A stretch of 64,000 nucleotides of DNA, from the NCBI GenBank assembly GCA_033060915.1, contig CM065378.1, positions 11,329,501-11,393,500 on the forward strand. The letters run 5' to 3'. Below, in pieces: positions 25,425 through 36,610 of this stretch. A program made the position numbers and the translations under genes. Origin of the DNA: Euryodendron excelsum (lineage: Eukaryota > Streptophyta > Magnoliopsida > Ericales > Pentaphylacaceae). The stretch's first letter is position 1; every line of letters starts with the position of its first letter. Below the pieces are notes generated by a model, which saw only the letters and a list, made by a program, of their open reading frames with translations, was not told the origin of the DNA and searched no databases.

Positions 25425-25622
25425 TTGGGTTAGCCTAGTTGGCCATAACTCATAGCCTCTCAAAGAGAGCTCAATTCGACTATTGCCAAGCGTGAGACTT
25501 TTTTTCAAAACTTTTAGCTTGATAATTACTTAATTTGTGGGGGATAGAAAGATTACATAGATCTCAAAATTAGTCGAGGTATGCTCAAGCTATCCCAAAC
25601 ACCCGGTTAGAAGCAAAAAAAA
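25425..25622 (+). mobile_element. SINE (tRNA-derived, Au-like)
   Basis: The head GGGTTAGCCTAGTTGG (about 25427-25442) reads as a pol III A box. About 30 bp on, GCTCAATTCGAC is a weakened B box. The body contains TTAGTCGAGGTATGCTCAAG and CCCAAACACCCGGTTA, phrases I recognise from the plant Au SINE family. It ends in an A-rich tail (AAGCAAAAAAAA, about 25611-25622). Mutations in the B box suggest an old, inactive copy. Confidence 0.7.
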
Positions 25623-26590
25623 TTCACTCATTAATAGACAAAATCGCTTCATAGTTAGCCCCATTATCAAACCAAATAGGATGTGTTCAGTTACATCTAA
25701 CAACTTCCTCTTCCTTAAAAATGGCACACATTGTGTCTTGCATCAAGCTAAATTCCCTTTTTAATTACATGTTTGGAAAATTTCTTCTACATGAAGTTTT
25801 AGAATCTAAAACCAATATAATGGGTTAAGTGGAACCCAATTGATGAATGAGGTGAGGGTCAAAAAAATCTTGCTTGAGATGTCTGACGTGAACACAAATA
25901 ATCTGTATACTTAGAGTGTCTTTTTCTCTACCTCCTACGCATGTCCCTTTATGTATTTGTACAATATTATTAATCCACATCATATATATAATAAATACGA
26001 AAATATGTCAAAGTAAATTTTCTTTAATAATACATTTTAATATCTATTACATTAATGATGTGGATCAATGATATTAAGAGGCATAGAAAGAGGTACACTA
26101 AGGAGACAAAAAATCTCGATTCATCTAACATATTGAAAACTTGGGGTTTGAAAATTGTTTTATATCCAAATAATTCATAATACAATATTTATTTAGAAAT
26201 AAATTGATGTTATTTGAGCAAGAAATTTATAAATTAAAAAAAAACAATTCGTCACAAATTTTTTTTTAGAACATGAGTAATTGTTTTATACTGGACTTAA
26301 ATAGCATGGAAGTTGTCTTAAAAAAATATACAAAATTATTCCTAATATTTTAGAGCAGGTTTGGAACTTGGGGAGGGAGGGGAAGAGAAGAAAAGTGAAT
26401 AGATAGAGAAAATTGAAGAGAAAAAATAAGAAAATTTTAAATTAATCTATCTCTTTCTCTATAGCAAACAGTAAAGGTCCGTTTGGTAATACTGTCAGTT
26501 TTCGTTTTTTACTTTGTGCTTTTGCTATGTATTTTTATTGTATGTTTTTCATAATTTGGTGATAGGCACTTGTAGGTTACCATTGTGTTA
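25623..26590. other. Intergenic AT-rich sequence; possible MITE debris
   Basis: No coding frame is supported. At about 26350-26500, GGTTTGGAACTTGGGGAGGG and GGTCCGTTTGGTAATACTG resemble the ends of small TIR elements common in plants, but I cannot pair them. Nothing else is seen. Confidence 0.35.
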
Positions 26591-26596
26591 ATAGTA

Positions 26597-28474
26597 TCAG
26601 ACCAATATTTTGAAAATAGAGAACACATTTGGTAGTGCTTTAGTAAATAACTCTACCAGATTATTACTCAAACGTATTTGTTGGACATCAATATCACCAT
26701 TCTTTTGGAGTTCATGTGTATAAAAGAATTTTGGAGAAATATGCTTCGTTCTATCACCTTTGATGTAACCTCCCTTAATCTGTGCAATATAAGTTGCATT
26801 ATTCTTATATAATATTATCGAGGTATCTTTGACTGTAGATAATCTGTAACTTTCTTGAATTTGTTGAATCATGGATTTCAGCCAAATGCACTCTCGGCTT
26901 ACTTTATGAATTGCAATTATCTTAGAATGATTTGAAAAAATTTCAGTTAATGTTTGCTTCACATATCGCTAGGATATAGCAGTGTTACCATAAGTAAACA
27001 CATACCTAGTTTGAGACCGAGCTTTATGTGGATCAGAAAGATAGTCAACGTCTGCATAGCCAATTAATTCAGGTTGTGACTCCTTTGAATAGAATAAGCC
27101 CATATCAGTTATCCCTCGTAGATAACGCAACATATGCTTAATTCCTTTCCAATATCTTTGTATTGGTGTAAAACTATATCTTACTAATAAATTGACAGAA
27201 AATGCTATATAAAGTCTTGTACAATTTACAAGATACATAAGAGCACCGATTGCACTAAGATATGGTACTTTAAAACCAAGAAGTTATTCACTGTCTTCTC
27301 GAAGACGGAAGGATCTTTCTGTACATCTAGTGAACGTACAACCATTGGAGAACTTAATGGATGAGTTTTGTCCATATAAAATTGTTTCAAAACATTTTTA
27401 GTATATGCCGATCGATGGATAAGAATTTCAGTTGATAAGTGTTCAATCTGTAATCCAAGATAATACTCTGTTCTCCCAAGATCTTTCATTTCAAACTCCT
27501 CCTTTAAATAATTAACAGGTTTAATAATCTGTTCTGGAGTTCCGATAAAATTTAAATCGTCAACATAAACTGCAATGACAATAAACCCCGATTTTGATTT
27601 CTTAATAAAAACGCATGGGCAAATTGTATTGTTCACGTATCCTTCTTTCAAGAGATATTTACTTAGACGATTGTACTACATGTGACCGGATTGCTTTAAC
27701 CCGTATAAAGATCTTTGAAACTTGATTGAACACAAATTTTGTGATTTTGAAATATTTGTTTCAAGCATCTTAAATCTTTCAGGGATTCTCATATATATAT
27801 CATTACCCAATTCCCCATATAAGTAGGCGATTACTACATTCATTAGTCGCATATCTAATCAATCTAAGACTGTTAAACTAATCAAGAATTTTAATGTAAT
27901 TGCATCCATTACAGGAGAGTAAGTCTCATCATAGTCAATACCAAGTCTTTACGAGAAACCTTATGCTACGAGTTGGGCTTTATATCGTACTATTTCATTT
28001 TTCTCATTTCTCTTTCTTATGAATACCCATTTATATCCAATGGGTTTTACATCTTCAGGTGTGTAGACTACAGGTTCAAATACTTTACGTTATGTTAATG
28101 AGTATAATTCTACCTCAATAGCTTCTTTTCATTTTAGCCAATCAATTTTATATCGACATTCGTCAACTGCCTGTGGTTCAGCCTCTTCATTACTTCTGGT
28201 AATATCAAGAGCTACTTTGAATGAAAATATGTTGTCTGACAACTATATTATTTCTATTCTAGTTTTCTTCTGTATGCATATATCTTATTGAGATCTCATT
28301 ATTTTCAGGTACCATTTCATTTACAGAAGATATCTCTTCAGGAAGTTTCTCTTCTAGGAACTCTTCTTCAGGAATCCCTTCTTCAGGAAGTTTAGATATT
28401 CTGTTCTCTTTAGAAGTACCAACTTGCTTATGTATTTTTTCTTGTGTCTTCCTTTTTCTGATAACAGTGTCTTT
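26597..28474 (-). pseudogene. Copia reverse transcriptase and RNase H, decayed
   Basis: Read right to left, an acidic linker (about 28420-28290) leads into the RT start, with PIGYKWVFIRKRN and YDETYSPVMD motifs broken by stops near 27960 and 28090. The RT core at 27651-27226 keeps the catalytic YVDDLNFIG. The RT/RNase H part follows at 27238-26969 (MLRYLRGITDMGLFYS, ADVDYLSDPHKARSQT). The RNase H end at 26962-26597 keeps HISPKFFYTHELQK and LFTKALPN. Frame changes at about 27235 and 26965 and several stops make it non-functional. The C-terminus diverges from the family after FTKALPN, so the element is truncated there. Confidence 0.88.
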
Positions 28475-28980
28475 TGTTGAGTCAAGGTTGATCCCCGTGT
28501 TGATTTTGATGATAATAAAATCATGTAATTGTTATCTAATTATTTTAATTGAGTGTGCAGGTTAGATTATAATCATTTGATAACAAGAAAATAATTGAGT
28601 TGATTGGCTGAGAACCCGACAAGAAGATTACTTAAGTAGTCTAATTCTTGAATAGCTAAAGTTTGGGTATGCATATGTTTGGCAATATTCATGGCCAATT
28701 TATTCACTATGAAGACCCTCGATCCTCATGGCTATATCAATTCATTGAAGCATCAATTACATAAAAAAGGGAGAGCAAAAACTTGTATGCTCTGAGGCAT
28801 AAAGCACAAAAGAAAAAGGGAGTAAATTTTTGCTTATCACATTGGAAGATATTGAAAAACTTGCTCCCCTATTCGCACCAAAACCAACCGTCACTCACAA
28901 ACCTTCGTGTATCTTCATCTCTAGATTTCTATAAACCCTAATCGATCCTATCTCTCTCTCTCAACTTCACTTCTCCTACA

Positions 28981-30282
28981 ATGGCTCCCAAAACCTCTAA
29001 ACCGAAAAAGATGTCTAAAGCCCTAGTGGTAGTACCTGCCCCTGCTTCAACTGAACCGAAGAGAAAATCCAAAGGAGGGTCTAGCAAAGACAAAGGCAAG
29101 CGCAAGAAGAGTAAAACTGGAGAAGCTTCATCCTCAGCAGCTCTGGAATGGAATGAACTATATTTTAGTGAGGGCAAGGCCCAGGAAAGGTATAATTTGA
29201 CCTTCTCTCTTCGAAAAGTATTCAATGGAAGATGGATAGATTATAAATTCTTTGATCTTCATAAGTTCGAATTTGGTACAAAATTTGACAACCTAGGGTG
29301 GAAGTATATGACAACACTTAAGGATGATGTTTACCCTGATTTGGTAACTCATTTTTATTCAAATGCTGAAAGGGAATCTGAAGAAGTATCTGTCAAAAGT
29401 TATGTTAAAGGAATTACTATCAATTTGGATAGAGAAGCAATTAGAAATATTCTTGGAATCAGAATTGGTGGAGAAGTCTATAGAGATAGTGTCTCCAGAA
29501 AAGACCAATTAAAAGTCCTTTATGAAAAAGACATGGATGAAAATGTACAGCCTCTTGCTATTGATCTACCTTTTGAATTAAGGCTTATCCATCACTTTAT
29601 CTGCACCATATTCACTCCTAAAACTGGGAAATATGACTATGTTTTGGAAAATGAGTTGTTCTTTCTATGGGCTTACATAACTGATACAAGAATAGATTTG
29701 CCTCTGTTTATTTTGGATCACATATATAAGGCCACTATCTCCAAAATCACTATGCCGTATGGAATCTTCTTGACAAAGGTTTTCAAACATTTCGGTATTG
29801 ATCTGAAAAATGAGAAGAAGATAATTCCCAAAGCCATTAGTGATGAGTATAATGAGAGAACCCTCAAAAGAATGGGGTATATGCTAAAGAGTAACAAATG
29901 GATTCCTAAGAAAACTGAAGGAGAAAGTACTTCAAAAGGAAAAGCCCCATCTGGAAGCACCTCGAGGCAGAGAAGCACAAGAAGATTATCAAGTCTCGAA
30001 TCACAAGAAAGCACAGGGGATCTGAATTCTTTTATGGCTTAAGTTATGGAATCTCTAGACAAACTACATCACAAGGCTGATATTGCAAACACAAGGATGA
30101 TGATTTGTGAAAGAAAGATAAGAGAACTCAAAAAGGAGGTTCAAACTTTGAAAAATACTAAAGGAAAACTTACAGAAGAAGAAAAAGAGGAAGAAGAAGC
30201 TAATGAGGAAAAAGAGCAAGCACAGGAAGGGGAAGAAGCCAGGGAACAGGACTCTTCGGCCACTGAATCTGAAGCTCACTAG
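28981..30282 (+). pseudogene. Retrotransposon extra ORF (plant 'putative transposon protein' type), one stop
   Basis: From ATG 28981 a 353-codon frame starts with a lysine/serine-rich basic segment (residues ~1-50, KRKKSK), followed by a compact domain with FNGRWIDYKFF, INLDREAIRNILGI and LRLIHHFICTIFTP. The latter is the conserved core of the plant-specific proteins often labelled putative plant transposon protein. An in-frame TAA at 30040-30042 ends it. The same frame resumes immediately (ATG 30046) with a coiled-coil-like stretch and a Glu-rich tail to 30282, so one base change probably split a ~430-codon gene. In SIRE-type elements an extra gene lies between pol and the 3' LTR, as here. 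Its function (capsid accessory, envelope-like or other) is unknown. Confidence 0.7.
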
Positions 30283-31204
30283 ACCACCCTTCCTTAATCC
30301 TATTTATCCTCACCTCATACTTCCTCTCACTTCATCACATCTGTTTTCCTCATGGCCCTGTTATAACACTTTTCTTGCCTTAGATAAATGCTTTTGTTTT
30401 GATTCTGAAATAGTGATTATGAACATGATAATTGTACAGTCTTTTGTAATTTCACAAGTTTCATTCAATGAAATATCATTTTCTTTTGGTATCACATTTG
30501 CTTGCTCTGATAGCTAACTTGTTTGTTTACTTCTCTGTTTCAACCATATATTATGTTCTTTATATTTTTTTTGCTATTGTACCTGTCTATTATTCTAACT
30601 TATTTGATATCATACTCATTCTATTTCTCTTTTTGATGAATTGACAAAAAGAGGGAGAAGTATGGGCAAAATTAAAAGCAAACTTGCATTAAACAAGTTT
30701 GTAAGTATGATGGCAAAATTAATGCAAACTGGAGAAGAATACAATACATGTTTGTTGAAAACTAAGTCAAATATTTCTTTGAATTGGAATAACATGACTT
30801 ATGAGGAGAAATCTTTTTTCATTGGAAAACCTGAATTGCTTATTGCATTGACATTAAATAACCATTGCATTGGATAAGAACTGGATTTTACTAAAATAAC
30901 CATGAATTGCTTATTGCATTGACATTAAATGAAAATGACATAAAATGAGTACCTTTTGACATATATAGAGCATGTTCTCAGGGGGAGCAACATGAATCTC
31001 TTATCTCAAAATGTCTTTGATTTAACTGACAAAAACTCTCTGAAAATGTTTTTGAAATGCCTTTATTTTTTTAAGCATCATTGCTTAATTACAAAACAAA
31101 GGGGGAGTTTTCTTATTGGTATGATTATTTAACTCTGTTCATTTAATTCAATCTTATATGAACTTATTTTGCAAAGATTTTGTCATCATCAAAAAGGAGA
31201 AGAT
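30283..31204 (+). other. 3' untranslated part of the SIRE-type element with four purine tracts
   Basis: Four separate G/A-rich tracts occur: AAAAAGAGGGAGAAG at about 30646-30660, CAGGGGGAGC near 30977-30986, AAAGGGGGAG near 31100-31109, and AAAAAGGAGAAGAT at 31191-31204 directly before the LTR. The last is positioned as the polypurine tract priming plus-strand synthesis. Several such tracts are typical of Maximus/SIRE 3' regions. The frame at 30641-30877 has no known domain. Confidence 0.55.
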
Positions 31205-33434
31205 TGTTGAGTCAAGGTTGATCCTTGTTGACTCAAGGTTAATTCCCATGTTAATTTTGATGATAACTAAACCTTGTGTTATGTTATTAATGAATCTACT
31301 TAATGTGCATATTAACAAAGCTCATAACTAAGACTTAAAGTTGTATTTTAAGTCTAATACATGTCAAGGATAATGCACAACAAGTTCAAGAAACAAGCAA
31401 TGAATTCAAAGAGCTATGCAATGAATCAAATTGAGAAATGATGCCTATCTTTACTTCAAGAAAATATCTTACATTCGGTGAAGATTGATTTGCAAGATAG
31501 GCTGAAGACTTCATCAGTTGAGGAAATGGAATGATCAGTTATAGATGAAGAATGGAGATGATGTTAATGCCTAAAGAAGATTTCATCAGAATATACAAAG
31601 ATCAGTTGAAGAAGTGCAATGCTCAGTTGAAGATGTATTGTTTGTTGAAGAGTTTGAAAAATGCTCAAGAGATTATCTCATCTGGTATGCTTAAGACCAA
31701 TTCAAGACGATGTGATTAAAGTTGCTGAGAAGATGGCTCACAATGAATATCTGATCTCTACATGGAATCCAAGTAAAGTATTCTTCTACAATGTAAAGGA
31801 TCAATGAAGATTAGATATGTGAAGAGATTTCATCTAGTCTGCAATGGTCTCAGTAAAGTGATCTTTAATGAAGAATGAAGAATTGCTATTAAAGAGAGGA
31901 AATCATAATTGAAGCATTGTGAAGCTTCAAACAATTGAGGAAGATTGGCATTGAAGAAGATATCCTACAATGATAGAAGGAGCTTTGCAAATGAAAAAGA
32001 AATGTTGAGCTTTGATCAATTGAAGCTTTGATAGTTTGAGACTCAAGAAGAAGATCAACATCCAATGATTGATTCAATCCAAATTGAATAGAAGTTAACT
32101 CTGATGAGTTAGGAAGATTTGATTGATCATCATACCCCAAAGATATACTCCTTGAAGTTCTTATACCAGTGTTTTGATAAGCTTGATCAATAGAAATCTG
32201 AAAACTGAATTCTGGGCAATGAGGAGACTCATGGAAATGAGGAGTCGCCTCCTGATCACAGACGTAAAAGGTCTGAAGACAAAATGGATAATGAGGGGAC
32301 TTATGGAAATGAGGTGTCGCCTCTTGCACACAGAAGCTAAAAGGTCTAAAAACATATTGAACAATGAGGGGACTCATGAAAATAATGTGTCGCCTCTTGA
32401 TCTCAGAAACAAAATGTCTGGAGACCAAATAGAAAATGAGCGGACACATTGTAATGAAGTGTAGCCTCATGAACACAGACGCCAAGGCTTGAAGATAAGA
32501 TGATCAATGAGTGGACACCTGAAGATGAAGTGTCGCCTCCTGGTAGCAGAAGCAAAAGGCTTGAAGTTTAAATGATCAATGAGTGGACACCTGAAGCAGA
32601 AGTGTCGCCTCATGACAGCAGAAGCCAAATATAAAGAAGACAAATGAACAAGGAGTCACCTCATCAACATGAAGAAGGGACTCATGAGCTCAGTGAACAT
32701 CGTCTGGTAAATGCAGAAGCAGGAAGTGTCGACACCACAAAAAGTGGAGCCGACTCCCTCTGTTATAACGGCTATTTTTCTTAACGTTATAACTGACTGG
32801 ACGCATACTAATGATACCCAACCACCTCCAACGGATGGAATGAATGCAAAGATATATATACTAGCCTCTAACTGTATTTATATATAAGAATCAAGAGGAA
32901 AAAACAACAAGAGACAAGAATCACTGATATACACTAAATATTCTTCCTACCTTCATCTGTGAGCTTTGATTGTAAATCTACTATGGTTAGAGAGTTTGTT
33001 TGTGAGTTGTATATTTCTATACACTTGTATTTGAGAGTTTGAGAGTTCTCTTATATAAAACAAAACTCTTGTAAAGTTTGAGTGGAGCTTGGACAAAACC
33101 ACTTGGGAATAGAAGAGCTTGGTAAGGAGTTCTTGTAGAGTGAGTTGAGCACTTTGTCAATCAGCAGCCCATCTTGTAATAGGTGATTACATAGTGGAAG
33201 AAGGCTTCAAGGAGGTCTTGGGGTGAGGACGTAGACCACGGTTTGTAGTTGAACCTCGGTAAATCTGTGTCTCTCTTCTATTGCTCTGTTTTCTTTACTT
33301 CTATTAATAACATTGCTTTGCACATAGATTAACCACTGTTATATTGTTTAGATTAATTTTAATTAATCTTAACTTGCATTAATATTGAAAAAACCCAATT
33401 CACCCCCCCTCTTGGGTTGCTTATTGGACCAACA
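31205..33434 (+). mobile_element. Long LTR (~2.2 kb) of the inner SIRE-type element
   Basis: Starts TGTTGAGTCAAGGTTG right after a polypurine tract and ends CCTCTTGGGTTG...GGACCAACA, giving TG...CA ends. The start phrase is partly repeated within the first 40 bp (GTTGACTCAAGG). A tandem array lies at 32215-32640. A TATA-like region and transcript leader are likely near 32870-32890. Frames here, such as 31889-32485 (-), come from the repeats and are not genes. Confidence 0.65.
32215..32640 (+). repeat. Tandem array of ~65-bp units inside the SIRE-type LTR
   Basis: About six degenerate units. Each has a GGGGACTCATGGAAATGAGG-like half, a conserved GTCGCCTC core, then CACAGAAGC and AAAGGTCTGAAGA. 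The first three copies are closest; the later ones drift to GAGTGGACACCTGAAG. The GAGGNGACTC and GTCGCCTC parts are complementary, so each unit can form a small stem. Confidence 0.7.
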
Positions 33435-35127
33435 GGATCAAAGGTCAATGAGTATGATGAGTTGACACATTTAGCAGTCTCATAGTTACAACCTCATTTA
33501 GATGACTCTTACAAGACATGGAAGCTCACCTTAAAGATTTGAAGATGTCTTGCAATAATGGAAGAAGAAGAGACCCACTAAAATACATGGAAGCTTTCCT
33601 GGAAGATTTGAAGATGTCCTGAAAGTATGGAAGAAATCACAAGACTTTGAAGCTTTGTTAAAGATTATGTTGAAGTCTTGAATAAATGGAAGTAGTTATA
33701 TTGATTGAAGAATCCTAGGAGAAATCAAGTTGATGAAGATCAAGTAAAGAGATTGAAGGTGTTTAAAGAAGGATAGAAGATTAATTAAAAAAAAGAGATC
33801 TCAAGTCTTGGAAGCTCTCGTGATGATTTTGAAAAAGATTTAGATTAATGGAAGAAGTGACGTTGATTGAAGAACTTTAAATGTAATCAAAAGTTAATTG
33901 ATTTCATCTTGAATTGTTAAAAGTGTTCTTGAAGTCAACATGCCTCGAATAAGTCTTTTCCAGCCTTAAAAGCCTTATTTGGATGATCCTTGAAGAGCTT
34001 GAAGACATTAAAGAAGATTGAAGAAATATTGAAAAAGTTAAGGACTTTGCTAAAAAGAGTCGACCCCTCAAGCTTAGGAGTCAACTCGTTGAGACAGAGG
34101 CTGAAAAATATGATAGAACTCCAAAGGAGTCGACCCTTCACTTCTCAAGAGTCAACTCATTGAGACAGAGAGTTAAAATTTTAGAATTAGGCCAAAATAG
34201 TAGACCCTTATCTCTCAGGAGTCGACCCCTCATGACAGAGCCTTGAAAAATCTGCTGAAACACGAAAAAGAGTCGACTCTCGACAATGACAGCTAGATTT
34301 TTTTACCTTTGAAGTAGTGCGATCTGCCACCAAAATCACTCCTATTCATCTCCAACTGCTATAAGCAACTCAAGACTATATATATAAGATTCCTAACACA
34401 TATAATAGTGAGAAAAACACAAAAATAAAGTGCTATAAAGTGAGATTTCATCTCTTACGTCTTGTACTCTATTTTTATTCATTTGGAGGGTTCTTAAGTG
34501 AGCTGAAAATTTGTTTATCTATTTTTTGAGAGAGAGTTATTCATTGTACAACCTTCATCTATTGTTAGGTGAGTTTGTAAACTTATGAGTCTGAGTATTA
34601 TTGAGAAAAACACTTATGAGTTTGAGTGCTCTTAGGAAAAACACTTGTGAGTTTGAATGTTCTTGAAAAAAACACTTGTGAGTTTGAGTATAGCTTAAAA
34701 AAAAACACTTGTAAGTTTTAGTGAAATTTTGGACAAAATTACTTATAAATTTGAGTGAAGCTTGGACAAAATCAGTTGAATTTTGAGAGTTTGGGAAGAG
34801 CTCTTGTAAAGTGAGATGGGCATTTAGAGCAAAATCGGCAGTTGTGTAAGGGAATTTTATATAGTGGAATACCTTCAAGAGGATCGAGTAAGAGAGGACG
34901 TGGGCAAGGTTGGCCGAACTTCTGTAAATTTGGTGTTCTTCATTTCTTGCTCTGTTTTTTCCATTTACTCACAATAGCTGTTTGCATTGCATTATATTGT
35001 TTGATTGCTTGATTTATAATTTGATTAACCACTGTTACATTGCCTAATTAGTTTTTAGTTGCATTGTTTGCCATTAACTTTATAAAACTCAATTTACCCC
35101 CTCTTGGGTTGTTTACTTGGGCCAACA
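33435..35127 (+). mobile_element. Remainder of the outer SIRE-type LTR
   Basis: Resembles the inner LTR only in design: GAAGATTTGAAGATG-type repeats, GAGTCGACCC/GAGTCAACTC motifs, then a CCCTCTTGGGTTG...CCAACA end. It therefore belongs to a related but different family. GAGTCGAC-type repeats at about 34060-34290 recur four to five times. ACACTTGTGAGTTTGAGTG recurs about every 39 bp at 34580-34740, five or so times. The 5-bp target duplication after its end matches the one before 28475. Confidence 0.6.
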
Positions 35128-35649
35128 TCTTTTACACCATCAGGTCATCCACGTTTCAAGTGTGCTTGAAATTCATTTGGTGCTATACAAATAGATTATC
35201 TTACAGGGACATCAAAACGTACTAAAGTATTAGCAGCTGGTATATGTGATTTTGTCACTTTATTTGTGTCGGTGAACGCATCAGAAAATTAATTTACAAT
35301 TGCCTGTAAATGAATGATTCTATGAATTTCTGATTCACATCAACTAGTTCAAGGATCAATATGAGACAGCGTTGAAATATTTCAACTGATCTCTCATTGT
35401 TTTTCTAATTGCATTTTTTCTCGCCCTAATTATGAGAAGAATGACTCATCTGCCTTGAACATATCACCTGTTAAGGGTTCTAAATATCTATTAATAGATG
35501 GAGAATCAAAACTAACATAAATTCTAAATCTACACTGAGGACTCATTTTAGTATGCTGTGGGAGTGAAATGGGAACATATACAGCACAGTCAAAAACTCG
35601 TAAGTAAGAAATATTTGGTTGTTGACAAATGACAAACTGTAATAGTGAA
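35128..35649 (-). pseudogene. Copia integrase C-terminal fragment
   Basis: The - strand frame 35696-35430 contains ISYLRVFDCAVYVPIS and SFDSPSINRYLEPLTGDMF, the usual C-terminal end of plant copia integrase. Its first residues, right of 35649, come from the gypsy LTR and are not part of the gene. Continuing copia sequence to 35128 has stops. The 5' part of integrase is missing. Confidence 0.8.
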
Positions 35650-36251
35650 TGTAGGTGGGATTTTTCAGGAAGGCTAGGCTGAACTCTCAAGCCCAAGTAA
35701 ATGAGTCCAAACTCCCTGCAAGAGAAGAAGGTTAGAATGGGTCGACCCTTGATGGGCCGATCATACTCCGAAGATTAAGTTAACAAGCTTAATCGAGATA
35801 AAAATGAAGGAGAGTTGTGAATGTTTGGAGTTAGTTGTTCATACCTGGCTCTCGATCTCTTGAGTATTTATAGCGTGATCGAGGGAGTGTGTTTGGCCTT
35901 AGCCTACCAACAGGTCCTCATGGCCTGCTGGGTAGGCATCATCATTGACGCCGCCTGACCACTTGCAGGGCCTAGTTCACCGTCGCTGGGGATTTCGGCT
36001 GATCGGACGTGCACGTTGACGTCGCGTGGGAAGCTGCTCGTGCATTTAATGCGAGTCAAGTCTACATTTAATGCTTGAAGACCACCAGCGGTTTGGGCTC
36101 GCCATTCGCAGTTTGGGCCATAGCAGGAAGGAGGTCGACGGCGTGGGCCAGCCCGTCCCTTACCTCTGATTTGGGCCGCCAAGCAGCCCATCTTTAATTC
36201 ATGTGGATTGGGCCTAATTCGCTGGGTTGGGCCCGGGCTATTCCCCCACAA
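35650..36251 (-). repeat. Gypsy 3' LTR
   Basis: 602 bp, TG...CA ends (on the + strand TGTAGGTGGG...CCCCCACA). On the inner side, the - strand sequence CTGGGGGTCAAT directly before the LTR is the likely polypurine tract (36252-36262). Confidence 0.85.
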
Positions 36252-36610
36252 TTGACCCCCAGCCGTTGTGTCATTTTAGCTTCCAAAGCGGCCAAGGGCT
36301 ATAACAGTTACCCTGCCACACGGATGGTGGGAATTTTTAAAAGATTTATTGATGCGTTGTCGTCGAATTGACGGCCGATGCGATGTTTCGGCAGAGCGTC
36401 ATCATTACTATAGTTTTCCCGCACTCGAACCGACGACTCTGGTGCATATAAAAGGGCGACGCCCCTTTTAGCAAAAGGCACTCAGTATTTCCTTGCCTTT
36501 TGTCTAGCGTGTGCGTTGGCTATCTCGGCACCCACCACTGTAAGTATTTTCGAGCCCATACTTCTTTCGCTCTTCTCTCTGTTTCTCTGTGCTTCGACGG
36601 TTGTCCCCTG

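Larger units (their letters stand above)
28475..35127 (+). mobile_element. Maximus/SIRE-type copia insertion, probably two nested copies
   Basis: Bounded by TGTTGAGTCAAGG at the left and CCTCTTGGGTTG...CCAACA at the right, with the target duplication TCTTT at 28470-28474 and 35128-35132. A second LTR start (31205) follows a purine tract, and a second LTR end (33434) lies inside. The simplest reading is an outer solo LTR (28475 to roughly 28.6-28.9 kb, plus 33435-35127) invaded by a related, 5'-truncated element carrying an extra gene, purine tracts and a 2.2 kb LTR. No gag or pol is present. Long LTRs with a CTTGGGTTG-type end and an extra gene near the 3' end fit the Maximus/SIRE lineage. 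Confidence 0.65.

Noticed and set aside
31889..32485. 198-codon - strand frame and 96-codon + strand frame
   Set aside because: Both arise from the tandem array inside a SIRE-type LTR.
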